From CAYNNP01 sp964398215 (GTDB taxonomy: Bacteria > Planctomycetota > Planctomycetia > Pirellulales > Pirellulaceae): DNA of 38,806 bases. The notes beneath the pieces are model-generated. The model saw only the letters and a program-made list of their open reading frames with translations. It was not told the DNA's origin and made no database searches. The stretch lies in assembly GCA_964398215.1 (NCBI GenBank), contig CAYNNP010000035.1, forward strand, positions 1 to 38,806. The letters run 5' to 3'. Positions 16,337 through 24,542 of the stretch are shown in pieces. A program made the translations under genes and the position numbers. How positions within the stretch are numbered: the first letter of the stretch is position 1; each line of letters starts with the position of its first letter.

Positions 16337-18376
16337 TCATTCACCGAGCCTGTCAAAAATCGAACGCATGGCTTCAGCTTCAAGCCTTGCTCGTTCTTCT
16401 GAGTCATCGATATCCAGCGGATTCAGGTCAACACGATGCCTGAACAGATCGATCGGTTCGAATTGCTCGAACCCGCGAACTTCTTCAAAGGCTCTTGCGA
16501 TCCGAACCTTTCCATCCTGGTCGGTTAGTTGGACCATGTCGTCGGTCGCACGCCATTGGCTGTCCGTTTCGTCGCTGTAAAGACTTGCGATATCGTCGCC
16601 ACCAGCCACTGCATGTGCTTCCACGGATGAGAATCCGCGTGCACTGGCAAAGTACCCTTGGCTGCTGATGCTTGTTCGCGATGCAGAGATGCTGAGTGTG
16701 TCATTGGCGGCTGAGTCATAAATTTCAGCTACGTCATTACCCCCCGCGCCAGCGTACGCATACACCCGTTCGAATCCATAGGCCAACCGAAAAGCATCTT
16801 CACCGCGAAGGCTGGCAAACTGCGGTCGCACCACCAAGTGGTCGTCGCCAACACTATCATTCAAGAACGCTGTATCGCTACCACCGCCGGTCGCGTGCAC
16901 GAAAACTCGTGACACACCGACGACTTCATATTGAAAGCCCACGCCTGACAATTCGACTTCGTCGGCTGATGATTGCAGTGTGTCGTCAGAGCTGGAATCA
17001 AATAGGGTTGCTCGATCCAAGCCGCCACCGCCGGCGAACCGGATGTTTTCAAAGTTCAGTAGATCAATCGCGTATTCGTTCGTTGTCAGAGTGCTAAGCC
17101 CCTGATCCGGCCGCGCAATCAGACGTTCTGCAGAATCGGAACCCAAGATTTCGATCATGTCCGCGCCGGCTCCCGCGTCAATCCGGATTGGAGTCTGTGG
17201 ATCGATTTGCTCAAGCGTTGTCGTCACACCATCAGCTGTGATTTGGATACCCTCACGCAGATCGAGTTGGATCTGGTCGCCAGCGGTCGTTCCCAAAAAC
17301 TGATCCGTTCCTGTGTCTTCAAGCTGATCGGTGGGTTGCACAAAACTCACGGCCTCGTGCAAATCAACAACTTGATATTGAAAGCCCGATTGCTGATCAA
17401 CCTGTGATGTCAGCGAGAGACGTTCAAGAATCCGTTCAGGCGTGGCTTCCAACCCTTCGTTTGTCAAGGCTTGCCGAACCAGTACAGATGCCGCTGCGAC
17501 TTGCGGCGTCGCCATGCTGCTGCCATCCAACTCGCGCGTGTCATCAAAGCTTCCGTCCCAACCGAAAACGTGTTCAGGCACCGCGCTGCGAATTCCTTCA
17601 CCCTGCGCTGCCAGGATATTGTTGCTGCGCTGTGAAAACTCGCTTAGCAAACCATCATCACCAATTGAAGCAACCGGAATCACATTTGGGTCCGACGCGG
17701 GATATAGAACTTCGCTTTGGCCGGTGTTGCCATAGTTGTTTCCGGCGGCAGCAAAAACCAAAATTTGGTCTTCCGCCAAGGCTGCCAGTTCGTCGGACAA
17801 CACGTCTTGTGCGGTCAGCAAGTTTTCTTCGGTGACAGCTGCTCCAATAGAGAGATTCACCGTTGTGATTGGTGACGCGAACGCATCTTGGTTTTCGTGA
17901 ACCCACTGCAACGCTTGTTCGATCCATTCCAGCTTGCCGAATCCGTTGTCATCAAAGACCCTCAAGGACACAAGGTCAGCGCCAGGAGCAACTCCAATCC
18001 CTTCGCCCGCCAACAGCCCGGCGACGTGCGTGCCATGATAGCCCGATGGCCCATCGTCGTACGGCAAGTCATCGTTTTCCGCGATGTCCCAGCCTCCGAC
18101 AACTCGATAGCCAGGTCCGAAACCTGAGCCAAATGCGTTATGGTCCCACGCGATGCCGCTATCAATCACGGCAATCGTTTGACCGGATCCATCCAGACCC
18201 GTTTCAGCGCGCAACTGCTCTGCTTGCGCAACCAAGTCCGGTTGCTGGCTCGTATCTTCCAGTTCAACATCCAAACCAATTGCTTCTACAAGCAATTCGC
18301 CCACAATGCTTGCTGACAGGGCAAGACGAGTTTCACAACTCTGAATCTGCCCAGCTAGCGGTTGTTTTCCCAACAT
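16337..18376 (-). CDS. Subtilisin-like S8 peptidase with five 47-residue repeats
   Basis: The 679-residue product has the full S8 triad: D72 in TIAVIDSGIAW, H117 in GYHGTHVAG and S287 in DGSSMATPQVAAA, with the oxyanion Asn N213 in AAAGNNYG. Instead of a standard signal peptide it starts with a segment containing QSCETRLALSAS, which resembles the N-terminal 'LExRxALSA' sequences of many planctomycete exported proteins. After the peptidase domain come five consecutive repeats of exactly 47 residues, starting at about 401, 448, 495, 542 and 589, each beginning AGxGGxDxAxLxDSxxDD. They are acidic and beta-rich and probably form a solenoid, possibly calcium-stabilised. A charged tail (about 640-679) ends the protein. 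AAAGGGGA lies about 8 bases before the ATG. Processing of surface proteins or digestion of external protein are both possible. Confidence 0.85.
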   Translation of the reverse strand: MLGKQPLAGQIQSCETRLALSASIVGELLVEAIGLDVELEDTSQQPDLVAQAEQLRAETGLDGSGQTIAVIDSGIAWDHNAFGSGFGPGYRVVGGWDIAENDDLPYDDGPSGYHGTHVAGLLAGEGIGVAPGADLVSLRVFDDNGFGKLEWIEQALQWVHENQDAFASPITTVNLSIGAAVTEENLLTAQDVLSDELAALAEDQILVFAAAGNNYGNTGQSEVLYPASDPNVIPVASIGDDGLLSEFSQRSNNILAAQGEGIRSAVPEHVFGWDGSFDDTRELDGSSMATPQVAAASVLVRQALTNEGLEATPERILERLSLTSQVDQQSGFQYQVVDLHEAVSFVQPTDQLEDTGTDQFLGTTAGDQIQLDLREGIQITADGVTTTLEQIDPQTPIRIDAGAGADMIEILGSDSAERLIARPDQGLSTLTTNEYAIDLLNFENIRFAGGGGLDRATLFDSSSDDTLQSSADEVELSGVGFQYEVVGVSRVFVHATGGGSDTAFLNDSVGDDHLVVRPQFASLRGEDAFRLAYGFERVYAYAGAGGNDVAEIYDSAANDTLSISASRTSISSQGYFASARGFSSVEAHAVAGGDDIASLYSDETDSQWRATDDMVQLTDQDGKVRIARAFEEVRGFEQFEPIDLFRHRVDLNPLDIDDSEERARLEAEAMRSIFDRLGE

Positions 18377-18553
18377 CTATTCGTCCCCTTTGCCTTTACC
18401 TTGCGAAACTCTAGGTCGCATAGTCAGGCATCGTCGTCATAACCCAACCTTCTGGGGTTCCGTTCGAATTGTCCACTCGGGTGCGACGACACATTAGGAG
18501 TAGTCGTTAAATCCCAAACTACCTTCACGCGTATCACATAAGGCAACAGCCCG

Positions 18554-19141
18554 ATGCCCCTGCGGAAACTTTGGAACTCAATCCGTGGAACTGGAAGCCA
18601 ACCCGCCTCCAGCGGGAACGATGTTCCTAACAAACGGCCAACAAAACCATCAAACAATGCACCCGAAAAGCGCCGCATACTGAGCGCGATTTCCGGTGGC
18701 CCTCACGCTGCCTTGTGCAAGAAAATCAAGTCGCTGCGCGCCCAGAAAGTCCTTGAGGTCGGCATCGGTGACGGAACTCGCGCCGCTGAAGTCATCCGAA
18801 CACTGCGTGCTGCGAATCCTGACGGCCTGATTCAATACAACGTGATCGACCAATTCGAAATGTGTGGTGGCGAGATCACGCTCAAGGCCTATCACCAACA
18901 ATTGCGATCAATCGGGGTCACGCCGAATTTGATTCCCATGCCTTTGCCAGTGGGAATCCAACGAATCGCCAATACAGTTGGTGTCGTCGATTTGGTGCTG
19001 CTGGACGGTGTCGAATTGACTTCACAAGAAGCAGTGTTGGATCCGCGCGTGGTCTCACCAGCAACGACTGTCTTGCGAATCGATAATGGGACGTGGAATT
19101 TTGTTCAACAAGTTAGCGAGCCAAATCGGCGAGCGGCTTAG
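18554..19141 (+). CDS. Class I SAM-dependent methyltransferase-like protein
   Basis: The 195-residue product has a basic, probably disordered N-terminus (about 1-40). It then shows KVLEVGIGDGTRA (about 63-75), which fits motif I of class I methyltransferases; an acidic residue ends the next strand (NVIDQFE), and VVDLVLLDGVE (about 156-166) fits motif IV. The fold is therefore probably a SAM-binding Rossmann domain, but the protein is short and the substrate is unknown. It starts 177 bases from the divergent subtilase gene and ends 188 bases before glmS on the same strand. Loss of activity cannot be excluded because the C-terminal half of a typical methyltransferase is abbreviated. Confidence 0.6.
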   Translation: MPLRKLWNSIRGTGSQPASSGNDVPNKRPTKPSNNAPEKRRILSAISGGPHAALCKKIKSLRAQKVLEVGIGDGTRAAEVIRTLRAANPDGLIQYNVIDQFEMCGGEITLKAYHQQLRSIGVTPNLIPMPLPVGIQRIANTVGVVDLVLLDGVELTSQEAVLDPRVVSPATTVLRIDNGTWNFVQQVSEPNRRAA

Positions 19142-19209
19142 CCATTAAGGGCGTTAAGGGGTAATCGGACGCCAAAAGTGACTGTATTGCCAAGTCTGGC
19201 GAAACTGCT

Positions 19210-19239
19210 TTTACAATCAAGCGTTTCTCGAACCATAAT
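19210..19239 (+). promoter_or_regulatory. Candidate sigma-70-type promoter for glmS
   Basis: TTTACA (19210-19215) and CATAAT (19234-19239) are 18 bases apart, each with five of six consensus bases. This would give a leader of about 80 bases before glmS. I see no match to the glmS ribozyme core in that leader. Confidence 0.4.
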
Positions 19240-19329
19240 ATTCGTGGGTTGTAAACTAGGATGCCTGTACAGATCACGCGTTCTAGTGAGACCCAACCGT
19301 CGATCAACCAACAGCCGTAGGGCAACAAT

Positions 19330-21186
19330 ATGTGTGGAATAGTCGGATACATCGGAAGTGAAAACGCGAGCCCGTTCTTGATCAACGGTTTGCGTCGGCT
19401 GGAATATCGTGGTTACGACAGTGCTGGCATTGCTATCCACGGAGGTTCGCAGTTCAACCTGACACGTTCGGTTGGTCGAATCGATAACCTTGTCGCGAGC
19501 ATTGGTGCGGATACACCTGAAGGCTTTCTGGGCATTGGTCATACCCGATGGGCAACGCACGGAGCGGCTACCGAAGACAACGCTCACCCACATTTTGGTG
19601 GCGATGGTGAAGTCGTTTTGGTTCACAATGGTGTGATCGAGAACTTTCAATCGCTTAAAAAAGAGCTGATCGAAAAGGGTTACGAATTTCAATCGGCAAC
19701 CGATAGCGAAGTCATTGCCCACCTGATTGCTGAAGGCTTGAAGTCAACGCCGCCGACGCCAAAGCAACCCAATATGCGTTACGTCAACGCAGTGCAATGG
19801 GCGACTTCGCAGCTGCATGGAACTTACGGGTTGGCAATCGCATTCAAAGAGCAGCCGAACCTGATCATCGCGGCTCGTTTTGGCAGCCCGCTGGTCATTG
19901 GCGTTGGTCGTGGCGAACACTTTGTTGCCAGTGATGCTTCGGCGCTTGCTGGCTGCACCGACAGAATCGTCTACATGGCAGATCACCAACTGGCAGTTTT
20001 GACGCCGGATGGATTTTCGGTACTGCACCGTGATCAAGGCAAAGTCCGTGTTGATATCCAGCCGCTTGAGGCCGAATCCAACGAAGTAAGCCTTGAGGGC
20101 TACGATCACTACATGCTGAAGGAGATCTTCGAGCAGCCGGAGTCGCTTCGAAACGCAATGCGTGGTCGACTGGATACACAAGACGCCACGGCTGTTTTTG
20201 GAGGTTTGAACCTCACGCCACAACAATTGCGTGGGGTCGACCGAATCATCCTGACTGGTTGCGGTACAAGTTGGCACTCCGCCTTGGTCGGAGAATACTT
20301 GATCGAAGAATTGGCACGTATTCCTGTCAGTGTCGAGTACGCCAGTGAGCTACGTTATCGCAACCCGCCGATTGACAACAACACGCTCGTGTTCGGGATC
20401 ACACAAAGTGGTGAAACGGCAGATACACTCGCCGCACTCCGAGAAACCAAACGCAAAGGACACCGAACGCTAGCGATTTGCAACGTCGTTGGCAGCTCGA
20501 TCGCGCAAGCCGCTGATGGTGGTGTTTACCTACACGCTGGCCCCGAAATTGGGGTCGCCAGTACCAAAGCCTATTCATCGCAGTGCTGTGTTCTCGCAAT
20601 GCTGGCCCTGTACTTTGGACGCATGCGTCACTTGAGTTTTGAGCGCGGCCAAGAAATCATCCAACAAATCCAGCAGCTTCCAGCTGTGATTCAACAAACG
20701 TTGAACTGTGATGCCCAAGTTCGTCTGGTCGCCGAAAAGTACAGGGAAGCAACTAATATTTTGTATCTCGGTCGACAATACAACTTCCCGACTGCCCTGG
20801 AAGGCGCTTTAAAGCTAAAAGAAATTAGCTACATCCACGCCGAAGGTTATCCCGCGGCCGAGATGAAGCACGGTCCGATCGCCCTGGTCGATGAACACAC
20901 GCCAAGTGTCTTTATCGTTCCGCATGGAACGACTTACGACAAAGTAATGTCCAACATGGAAGAAGTGAAAGCTCGTGGTGGGCCCATCATCGCGGTGGCC
21001 AGTCAGGACGATCCACGGGTCGAAGATGTCGCTGATGACATCATTCGCGTGCCACATACAGCAGAATTCTTACAACCCATCGTCACGGTTGTTCCACTGC
21101 AATTGTTGTCATATCACATCGCATTGATGCGTGGATGCGACGTCGATAAACCACGGAATTTGGCAAAAAGTGTTACTGTTGAATAG
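19330..21186 (+). CDS. glmS: Glutamine-fructose-6-phosphate aminotransferase (isomerising)
   Basis: The 618-residue product is full length for GlmS. It starts MCGIVGYIG, so Cys2 becomes the N-terminal nucleophile of the glutaminase domain after Met removal; LEYRGYDSAGIA (about 24-35) and HTRWATHGAATEDNAHPH (about 70-87) complete that domain. Two SIS domains follow: ILTGCGTSWHSA with FGITQSGETADT in the first, and YLGRQYNFPTALEGALKLKEISYIHAE in the second. The C-terminus DKPRNLAKSVTVE is the standard GlmS ending that reaches the active site. The enzyme makes glucosamine-6-phosphate from fructose-6-phosphate and glutamine, feeding peptidoglycan and lipopolysaccharide precursors in the cytoplasm. 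It is followed after 68 bases by a small gene on the same strand. Confidence 0.97.
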   Translation: MCGIVGYIGSENASPFLINGLRRLEYRGYDSAGIAIHGGSQFNLTRSVGRIDNLVASIGADTPEGFLGIGHTRWATHGAATEDNAHPHFGGDGEVVLVHNGVIENFQSLKKELIEKGYEFQSATDSEVIAHLIAEGLKSTPPTPKQPNMRYVNAVQWATSQLHGTYGLAIAFKEQPNLIIAARFGSPLVIGVGRGEHFVASDASALAGCTDRIVYMADHQLAVLTPDGFSVLHRDQGKVRVDIQPLEAESNEVSLEGYDHYMLKEIFEQPESLRNAMRGRLDTQDATAVFGGLNLTPQQLRGVDRIILTGCGTSWHSALVGEYLIEELARIPVSVEYASELRYRNPPIDNNTLVFGITQSGETADTLAALRETKRKGHRTLAICNVVGSSIAQAADGGVYLHAGPEIGVASTKAYSSQCCVLAMLALYFGRMRHLSFERGQEIIQQIQQLPAVIQQTLNCDAQVRLVAEKYREATNILYLGRQYNFPTALEGALKLKEISYIHAEGYPAAEMKHGPIALVDEHTPSVFIVPHGTTYDKVMSNMEEVKARGGPIIAVASQDDPRVEDVADDIIRVPHTAEFLQPIVTVVPLQLLSYHIALMRGCDVDKPRNLAKSVTVE

Positions 21187-21254
21187 AAACTTCTTGCCTG
21201 GAAACGGCGCTCAACTAAGTTTCCTATAACCTCAATCATTCTGGAATTCAAACT

Positions 21255-21458
21255 ATGAAAACAAGCGGCCTGACCTACAACGCGAAAAAAGCTCTGATGG
21301 TGAATATTGGTGACAACGCTGGTACCGAGATTGCGAACCTGTTGTCTCAGATGGCAGCAGAAATCGAAGAGCTGCGTCGTTCAAAAGTAAGCGTGACGAA
21401 AATCGTACCGCAATCTGCAAATGAGCCAACCGATATCGAAAATACTGAGCCTGTCTAA
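21255..21458 (+). CDS. Small protein of 67 residues, function unknown
   Basis: The product starts MKTSGLTYNAKKAL and has a predicted amphipathic helix around EIANLLSQMAAEIEELRR (about 27-44), which could form a coiled coil. There is no signal peptide, cysteine pair or known motif. A TATAAC at 21225-21230 lies about 25 bases upstream of the ATG, and a 6-bp inverted repeat GGAAAC/GTTTCC (21200-21205, 21219-21224) lies between it and the glmS stop. No strong ribosome-binding site is visible. Codon use looks normal and the frame is clean, so I think it is real, but with modest confidence. Confidence 0.5.
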   Translation: MKTSGLTYNAKKALMVNIGDNAGTEIANLLSQMAAEIEELRRSKVSVTKIVPQSANEPTDIENTEPV

Positions 21459-21500
21459 GCTAACATCTGCGTGGAATCTGAGTTGCTAGGTGGCGAAACC

Positions 21501-21538
21501 CGGACCAGATTCCTTGATCGGTCCGCGCGATCGCGCGG
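21501..21538. repeat. Overlapping palindromes after the 67-residue gene
   Basis: CGGACC (21501-21506) pairs with GGTCCG (21520-21525), and a perfect 16-base palindrome CCGCGCGATCGCGCGG occupies 21523-21538. The two overlap at 21523-21525, so they exclude each other. No T-run follows, so this is a poor intrinsic terminator; the perfect palindrome could be a protein-binding site. Confidence 0.5.
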
Positions 21539-21789
21539 ATTCTAGTTGCGATGCTTTGCAGCAAGCAAACGTGGCCGAATGTGATGCCATCGGGTATGGG
21601 ACTTGGCGAAAATCACATCATGTTGTGCACATGCAGCGGCACAATAATCTTGATCAAACCTTCTTAGCACTGCTGCAAATCTCAGTGTGCAAACCTGAAA
21701 CTGAAATCGCTTTCGTTTCGCTAATACTTTGAAGATGCACCTAGACCTGAAGTAGTTGTCTACCAAGCACGCCGAGAAAAACACTTCGA
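21539..21789. other. Non-coding stretch between convergent genes
   Basis: This is the remainder of the 410-base gap between the 67-residue gene and the Gly/Tyr-rich gene. Short open frames on both strands (for example 21490-21732 plus, 21542-21784 minus) lack convincing starts, domains or ribosome sites. I see nothing further that I can support here. Confidence 0.5.
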
Positions 21790-21832
21790 AAGAAAAGCAG
21801 CCGCATACTTGCTTGGAACAAGCTGCGGCTGC
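21790..21832 (-). terminator. Intrinsic terminator of the Gly/Tyr-rich gene
   Basis: On the minus strand, GCAGCCGCA and TGCGGCTGC form a perfect 9-bp GC-rich stem (21797-21832 overall) with an inner CTTG/CAAG pairing. It is followed directly by TTTTCTTT (21789-21796). It lies 36 bases after the stop codon of the minus-strand gene ending at 21869. Confidence 0.8.
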
Positions 21833-21868
21833 GTTAGGCAGGCATGCGTGCGAAAAGCTGCTAACTAA

Positions 21869-22210
21869 CTAGTAACCAAATCGTAGCGATACACCGCTGC
21901 GGCCGTATGGAACTCCGCCAAATCCGCCGCCGTAACGAATTCCACTACCACCAAAGCCACCGTAACGAATTCCGCTATTGAAGCCGCCTCTGTAACCACT
22001 GCTGTAGCCACCGAATCCTGAAGACCGATAGACTGGCGCTCGGTACCCATACGATGGATAACGATAACTCTGGACAGGCGAATAGCCACGTTGCACGACA
22101 ACCTGCCGTCCGTAACCACCTCTGTAACAATCGTTTGCGGATGCTTCTTCAGACGACATCACCATGGGAGCAGCAATAATCGCGGTAGCAAATAACATTT
22201 TTTTGAACAT
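21869..22210 (-). CDS. Secreted Gly/Tyr/Arg-rich protein
   Basis: With the ATG at 22210 the product has 113 residues: a signal peptide (MFKKMLFATAIIAAPMVMSSEEASA), then a mature part dominated by Gly, Tyr, Arg and Ser. The motif SGIRYGG occurs twice and RGGYG or RGG-type text recurs. The upstream in-frame ATG at 22357 would put 49 residues before the signal peptide, and GAAGGG lies about 7 bases before 22210, so the shorter form is preferred. There is one Cys in the mature part. Such compositions are seen in structural or envelope-associated proteins of planctomycetes; the function is unknown. A strong terminator follows. A weak promoter candidate, TTGAGA-17-TGTAAC, reads from 22357 to 22329 on the minus strand. 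Confidence 0.7.
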   Translation of the reverse strand: MFKKMLFATAIIAAPMVMSSEEASANDCYRGGYGRQVVVQRGYSPVQSYRYPSYGYRAPVYRSSGFGGYSSGYRGGFNSGIRYGGFGGSGIRYGGGFGGVPYGRSGVSLRFGY

Positions 22211-22423
22211 AGAAAACCCTTCGATTCTTGGACTGGAAGCTCGGAGACATTGGTCGCCGACGCTAACTACTTCTAATGCACGGGGCGCGCCAAACCGTGT
22301 CCTCAAGCATGCCATAAAACCGTAAACTGTTACATAGCAATAGCTTAGCAGTCTCAAAACTTAAGCCCTGGAATGCAAAACACCTGAATTTTGTGTTCCA
22401 ATAGATCACAGTCAATCTGATTT

Positions 22424-24355
22424 CTAGTCACCAGAACTGCCAATCAGACGCGATGTCAGCCATCTGTTTAGCAGTTCGCTTTGCTCGCCAGCCACTGAGA
22501 CACGTTGTCCAGAATCATCGATCGCACCATTCAGTGTGCTTTGAAAATCCCTCAGGCGAAGCGTGCACTTAAAACCCCATGCCTGTGTTTCGTCTCCTGC
22601 ATCGATCAATGCAAATTCATCTGACAAATAATCGCGCGTCGCAATCACGCGGTCGTTCAAGCGTTGATCTTGCACATTCAAATCCAATCCATCCCAAGCT
22701 TCTTCGTCATCCACCTTCAGCCCTAGTCCTGCCACGAGCGTTGGCAGGATGTCCGCGTGGATAGTCGGCTTGTTGATCTTTCGTGGTGGTTTCCCTGGAA
22801 AGTAAATGACAGCCGGTGTCATGTTTTGGTATTTCGACAGACGCGAACCGTGTCCACACGTTCCATCTTCTAAGAATGATTCGCCGTGATCACCTGTGAC
22901 GATCGCGACACGGTCTTCCGCAAGAATGGCTTTTAAAAATCCATCGATGCTGCGAGCACTATTCTTATACCGATTCCAAACCATCGGCGCAGACGATTCT
23001 GAATACGGGATAGTAAATCGCAAGTCGGCTGCCGGCTGAAAAATTTGGTCGCGAGTGTAGCTGTGGTAGTTCGCGTGCGTCGAATATAGATACAGCACCG
23101 CTAGTCGAGGACGGCGCGGCTGATCGCTCGCAAGATCGCTTCGCTGAAGAAATGAAATCGCTTGTTCTGTAGCGCGACGGTCCGAGAGCAACCAATTTCG
23201 TTCATGCACCTCAAACACATCATAGTGTTGCTTGTTGACGTAACCTTCCATGCGAAACTTTCTCCAATCATTGTGCCCCGCAAAAAAACCAATTTCATAA
23301 CCAGCCTGATGCAAAAGCCGATTCAACATTGGACGATTGCGAATCGGACGCGAATACCAAATGGCTTCCAAACCATTGAACAAACCAAACATTCCGTGCG
23401 TTGTCGCATTTCCAGTGGAATGATGTTGTTTGCAATGAAGGCCCTTTTCCGCAAATTTAGCAAGCGTCGGCATCACTTCTGGATCAACCAACTCCGGGCG
23501 CAATGATTCGATAACGACGAATACGACATCCGGCAATTGCTTGGTGGACAAGTCGTTCTTCTGAATACTCATATCCAACTGGCGTTGGTCCCGTTTCGCC
23601 AATCGTTCAATCATCGCCGCGACGTACCCAAATCTCTCGCCGGAATCTTCGACTGCTACTGGTTGTACTGTTTCACTGCGGTAGACTCCAAACACTGCCA
23701 ATGGATGCCGTGCTGAAGCTACCAATGGCTCCTGCGCATTGATTGCACGCCAAAGCGGCCAAAGTGCAAACAAAAACGCAAGGGCGTAGGGAACGGCAAA
23801 CAAGAAACAAACAGTCCGGCCTTTCTGTAACCGCATGATCACTCGGCTTGCCACCAGCCAGCACAGTGCAGCGATGATCACAGCTGACACAACCAGCGAT
23901 ACCACAAGCACCCATGATCCAGGGCTAACATGATCCGCTAGACTTTCGCGAAGCTCAAAAGCACGACGAACTTTCTGCGAGAACAAATGTTCTTTGATCC
24001 ACGCGAACGCAACGGTGTCCAAAACAATCGTCATGCTCAGCAAGGTTCCGCTTACAAAGCCAGCTATCTGTGATGCAACAGGCCAACGCCGTAGTGCCAG
24101 CGTGCACAGTGTCGTTATCGATAGAATCCAAAAACATTGACACCACACCCAGCCTGGCGCGGCCACCGGCGATACCGATGTGGTTGCCTCAAGCGGCACT
24201 CCTGATGGGTACAGCAACACGAAAGCTGCAACCATCAGCGAACAGAGAAGACAAAACAGGTGTGCTTTTCGTAGCGGCTGTACCGGTGAGTTAAGTGGTG
24301 ACACAGTTTGCAAACGTAGGTTTGTAGTGGCTAGCGAAGATGCGAGCTTTCCCAA
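22424..24355 (-). CDS. YejM/LTA-synthase-like membrane sulfatase-fold protein
   Basis: The 643-residue product has about five N-terminal membrane helices (about 32-50, 68-88, 96-120, 148-170, 182-202) and a periplasmic alkaline-phosphatase-superfamily domain from about 275. Visible metal-site elements are VVFVVIESLRPEL (E283), HHSTGNATTHGMFGLFNGLE (311-330, candidate nucleophile T318 or T319) and TGDHGESF (D489, H490), with GHGSRLSKYQ following. The HxSTGN...GLFNG text matches the YejM/PbgA branch, whose E. coli member regulates lipopolysaccharide levels, more than classical sulfatases; a lipid-headgroup transferase is the alternative. The long frame begins at a TTG (24355) with a poor ribosome site, so the start is uncertain. 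It could be functionally linked to the outer membrane, but no neighbour confirms this. Confidence 0.75.
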   Translation of the reverse strand: MGKLASSLATTNLRLQTVSPLNSPVQPLRKAHLFCLLCSLMVAAFVLLYPSGVPLEATTSVSPVAAPGWVWCQCFWILSITTLCTLALRRWPVASQIAGFVSGTLLSMTIVLDTVAFAWIKEHLFSQKVRRAFELRESLADHVSPGSWVLVVSLVVSAVIIAALCWLVASRVIMRLQKGRTVCFLFAVPYALAFLFALWPLWRAINAQEPLVASARHPLAVFGVYRSETVQPVAVEDSGERFGYVAAMIERLAKRDQRQLDMSIQKNDLSTKQLPDVVFVVIESLRPELVDPEVMPTLAKFAEKGLHCKQHHSTGNATTHGMFGLFNGLEAIWYSRPIRNRPMLNRLLHQAGYEIGFFAGHNDWRKFRMEGYVNKQHYDVFEVHERNWLLSDRRATEQAISFLQRSDLASDQPRRPRLAVLYLYSTHANYHSYTRDQIFQPAADLRFTIPYSESSAPMVWNRYKNSARSIDGFLKAILAEDRVAIVTGDHGESFLEDGTCGHGSRLSKYQNMTPAVIYFPGKPPRKINKPTIHADILPTLVAGLGLKVDDEEAWDGLDLNVQDQRLNDRVIATRDYLSDEFALIDAGDETQAWGFKCTLRLRDFQSTLNGAIDDSGQRVSVAGEQSELLNRWLTSRLIGSSGD

Positions 24356-24542
24356 TATTGTAGTTCTACTTCTGGATAAGCTTCTTGTGATTGATTTATG
24401 TGGCTTGCTAGCAAGAAGTGTGATAATGGTAGGAAATCCCTTGCCAATCGCTTAATCGTTTTCCGAAAGATGCAAAGTGGGCTTTTGCTTTCATAGGGAT
24501 GTGAAGCGCCTCCTCCTCTCCTCCAACTCCAAACTACCTCTC

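Noticed and set aside
16337..18376. RTX toxin-like nonapeptide repeats in the subtilase
   Set aside because: The unit is 47 residues, not nine, and lacks GGxGxDxUx periodicity, although single AGxGGxD stretches look similar.
19142..19329. Possible glmS ribozyme upstream of glmS
   Set aside because: The leader lacks the conserved ribozyme core and cleavage-site sequence; only a weak GGTTG/CAACC pairing is present.
21490..21732. Plus-strand frame of 80 codons after the 67-residue gene
   Set aside because: It runs through the palindromes, has no ribosome site and has a composition unlike a protein.
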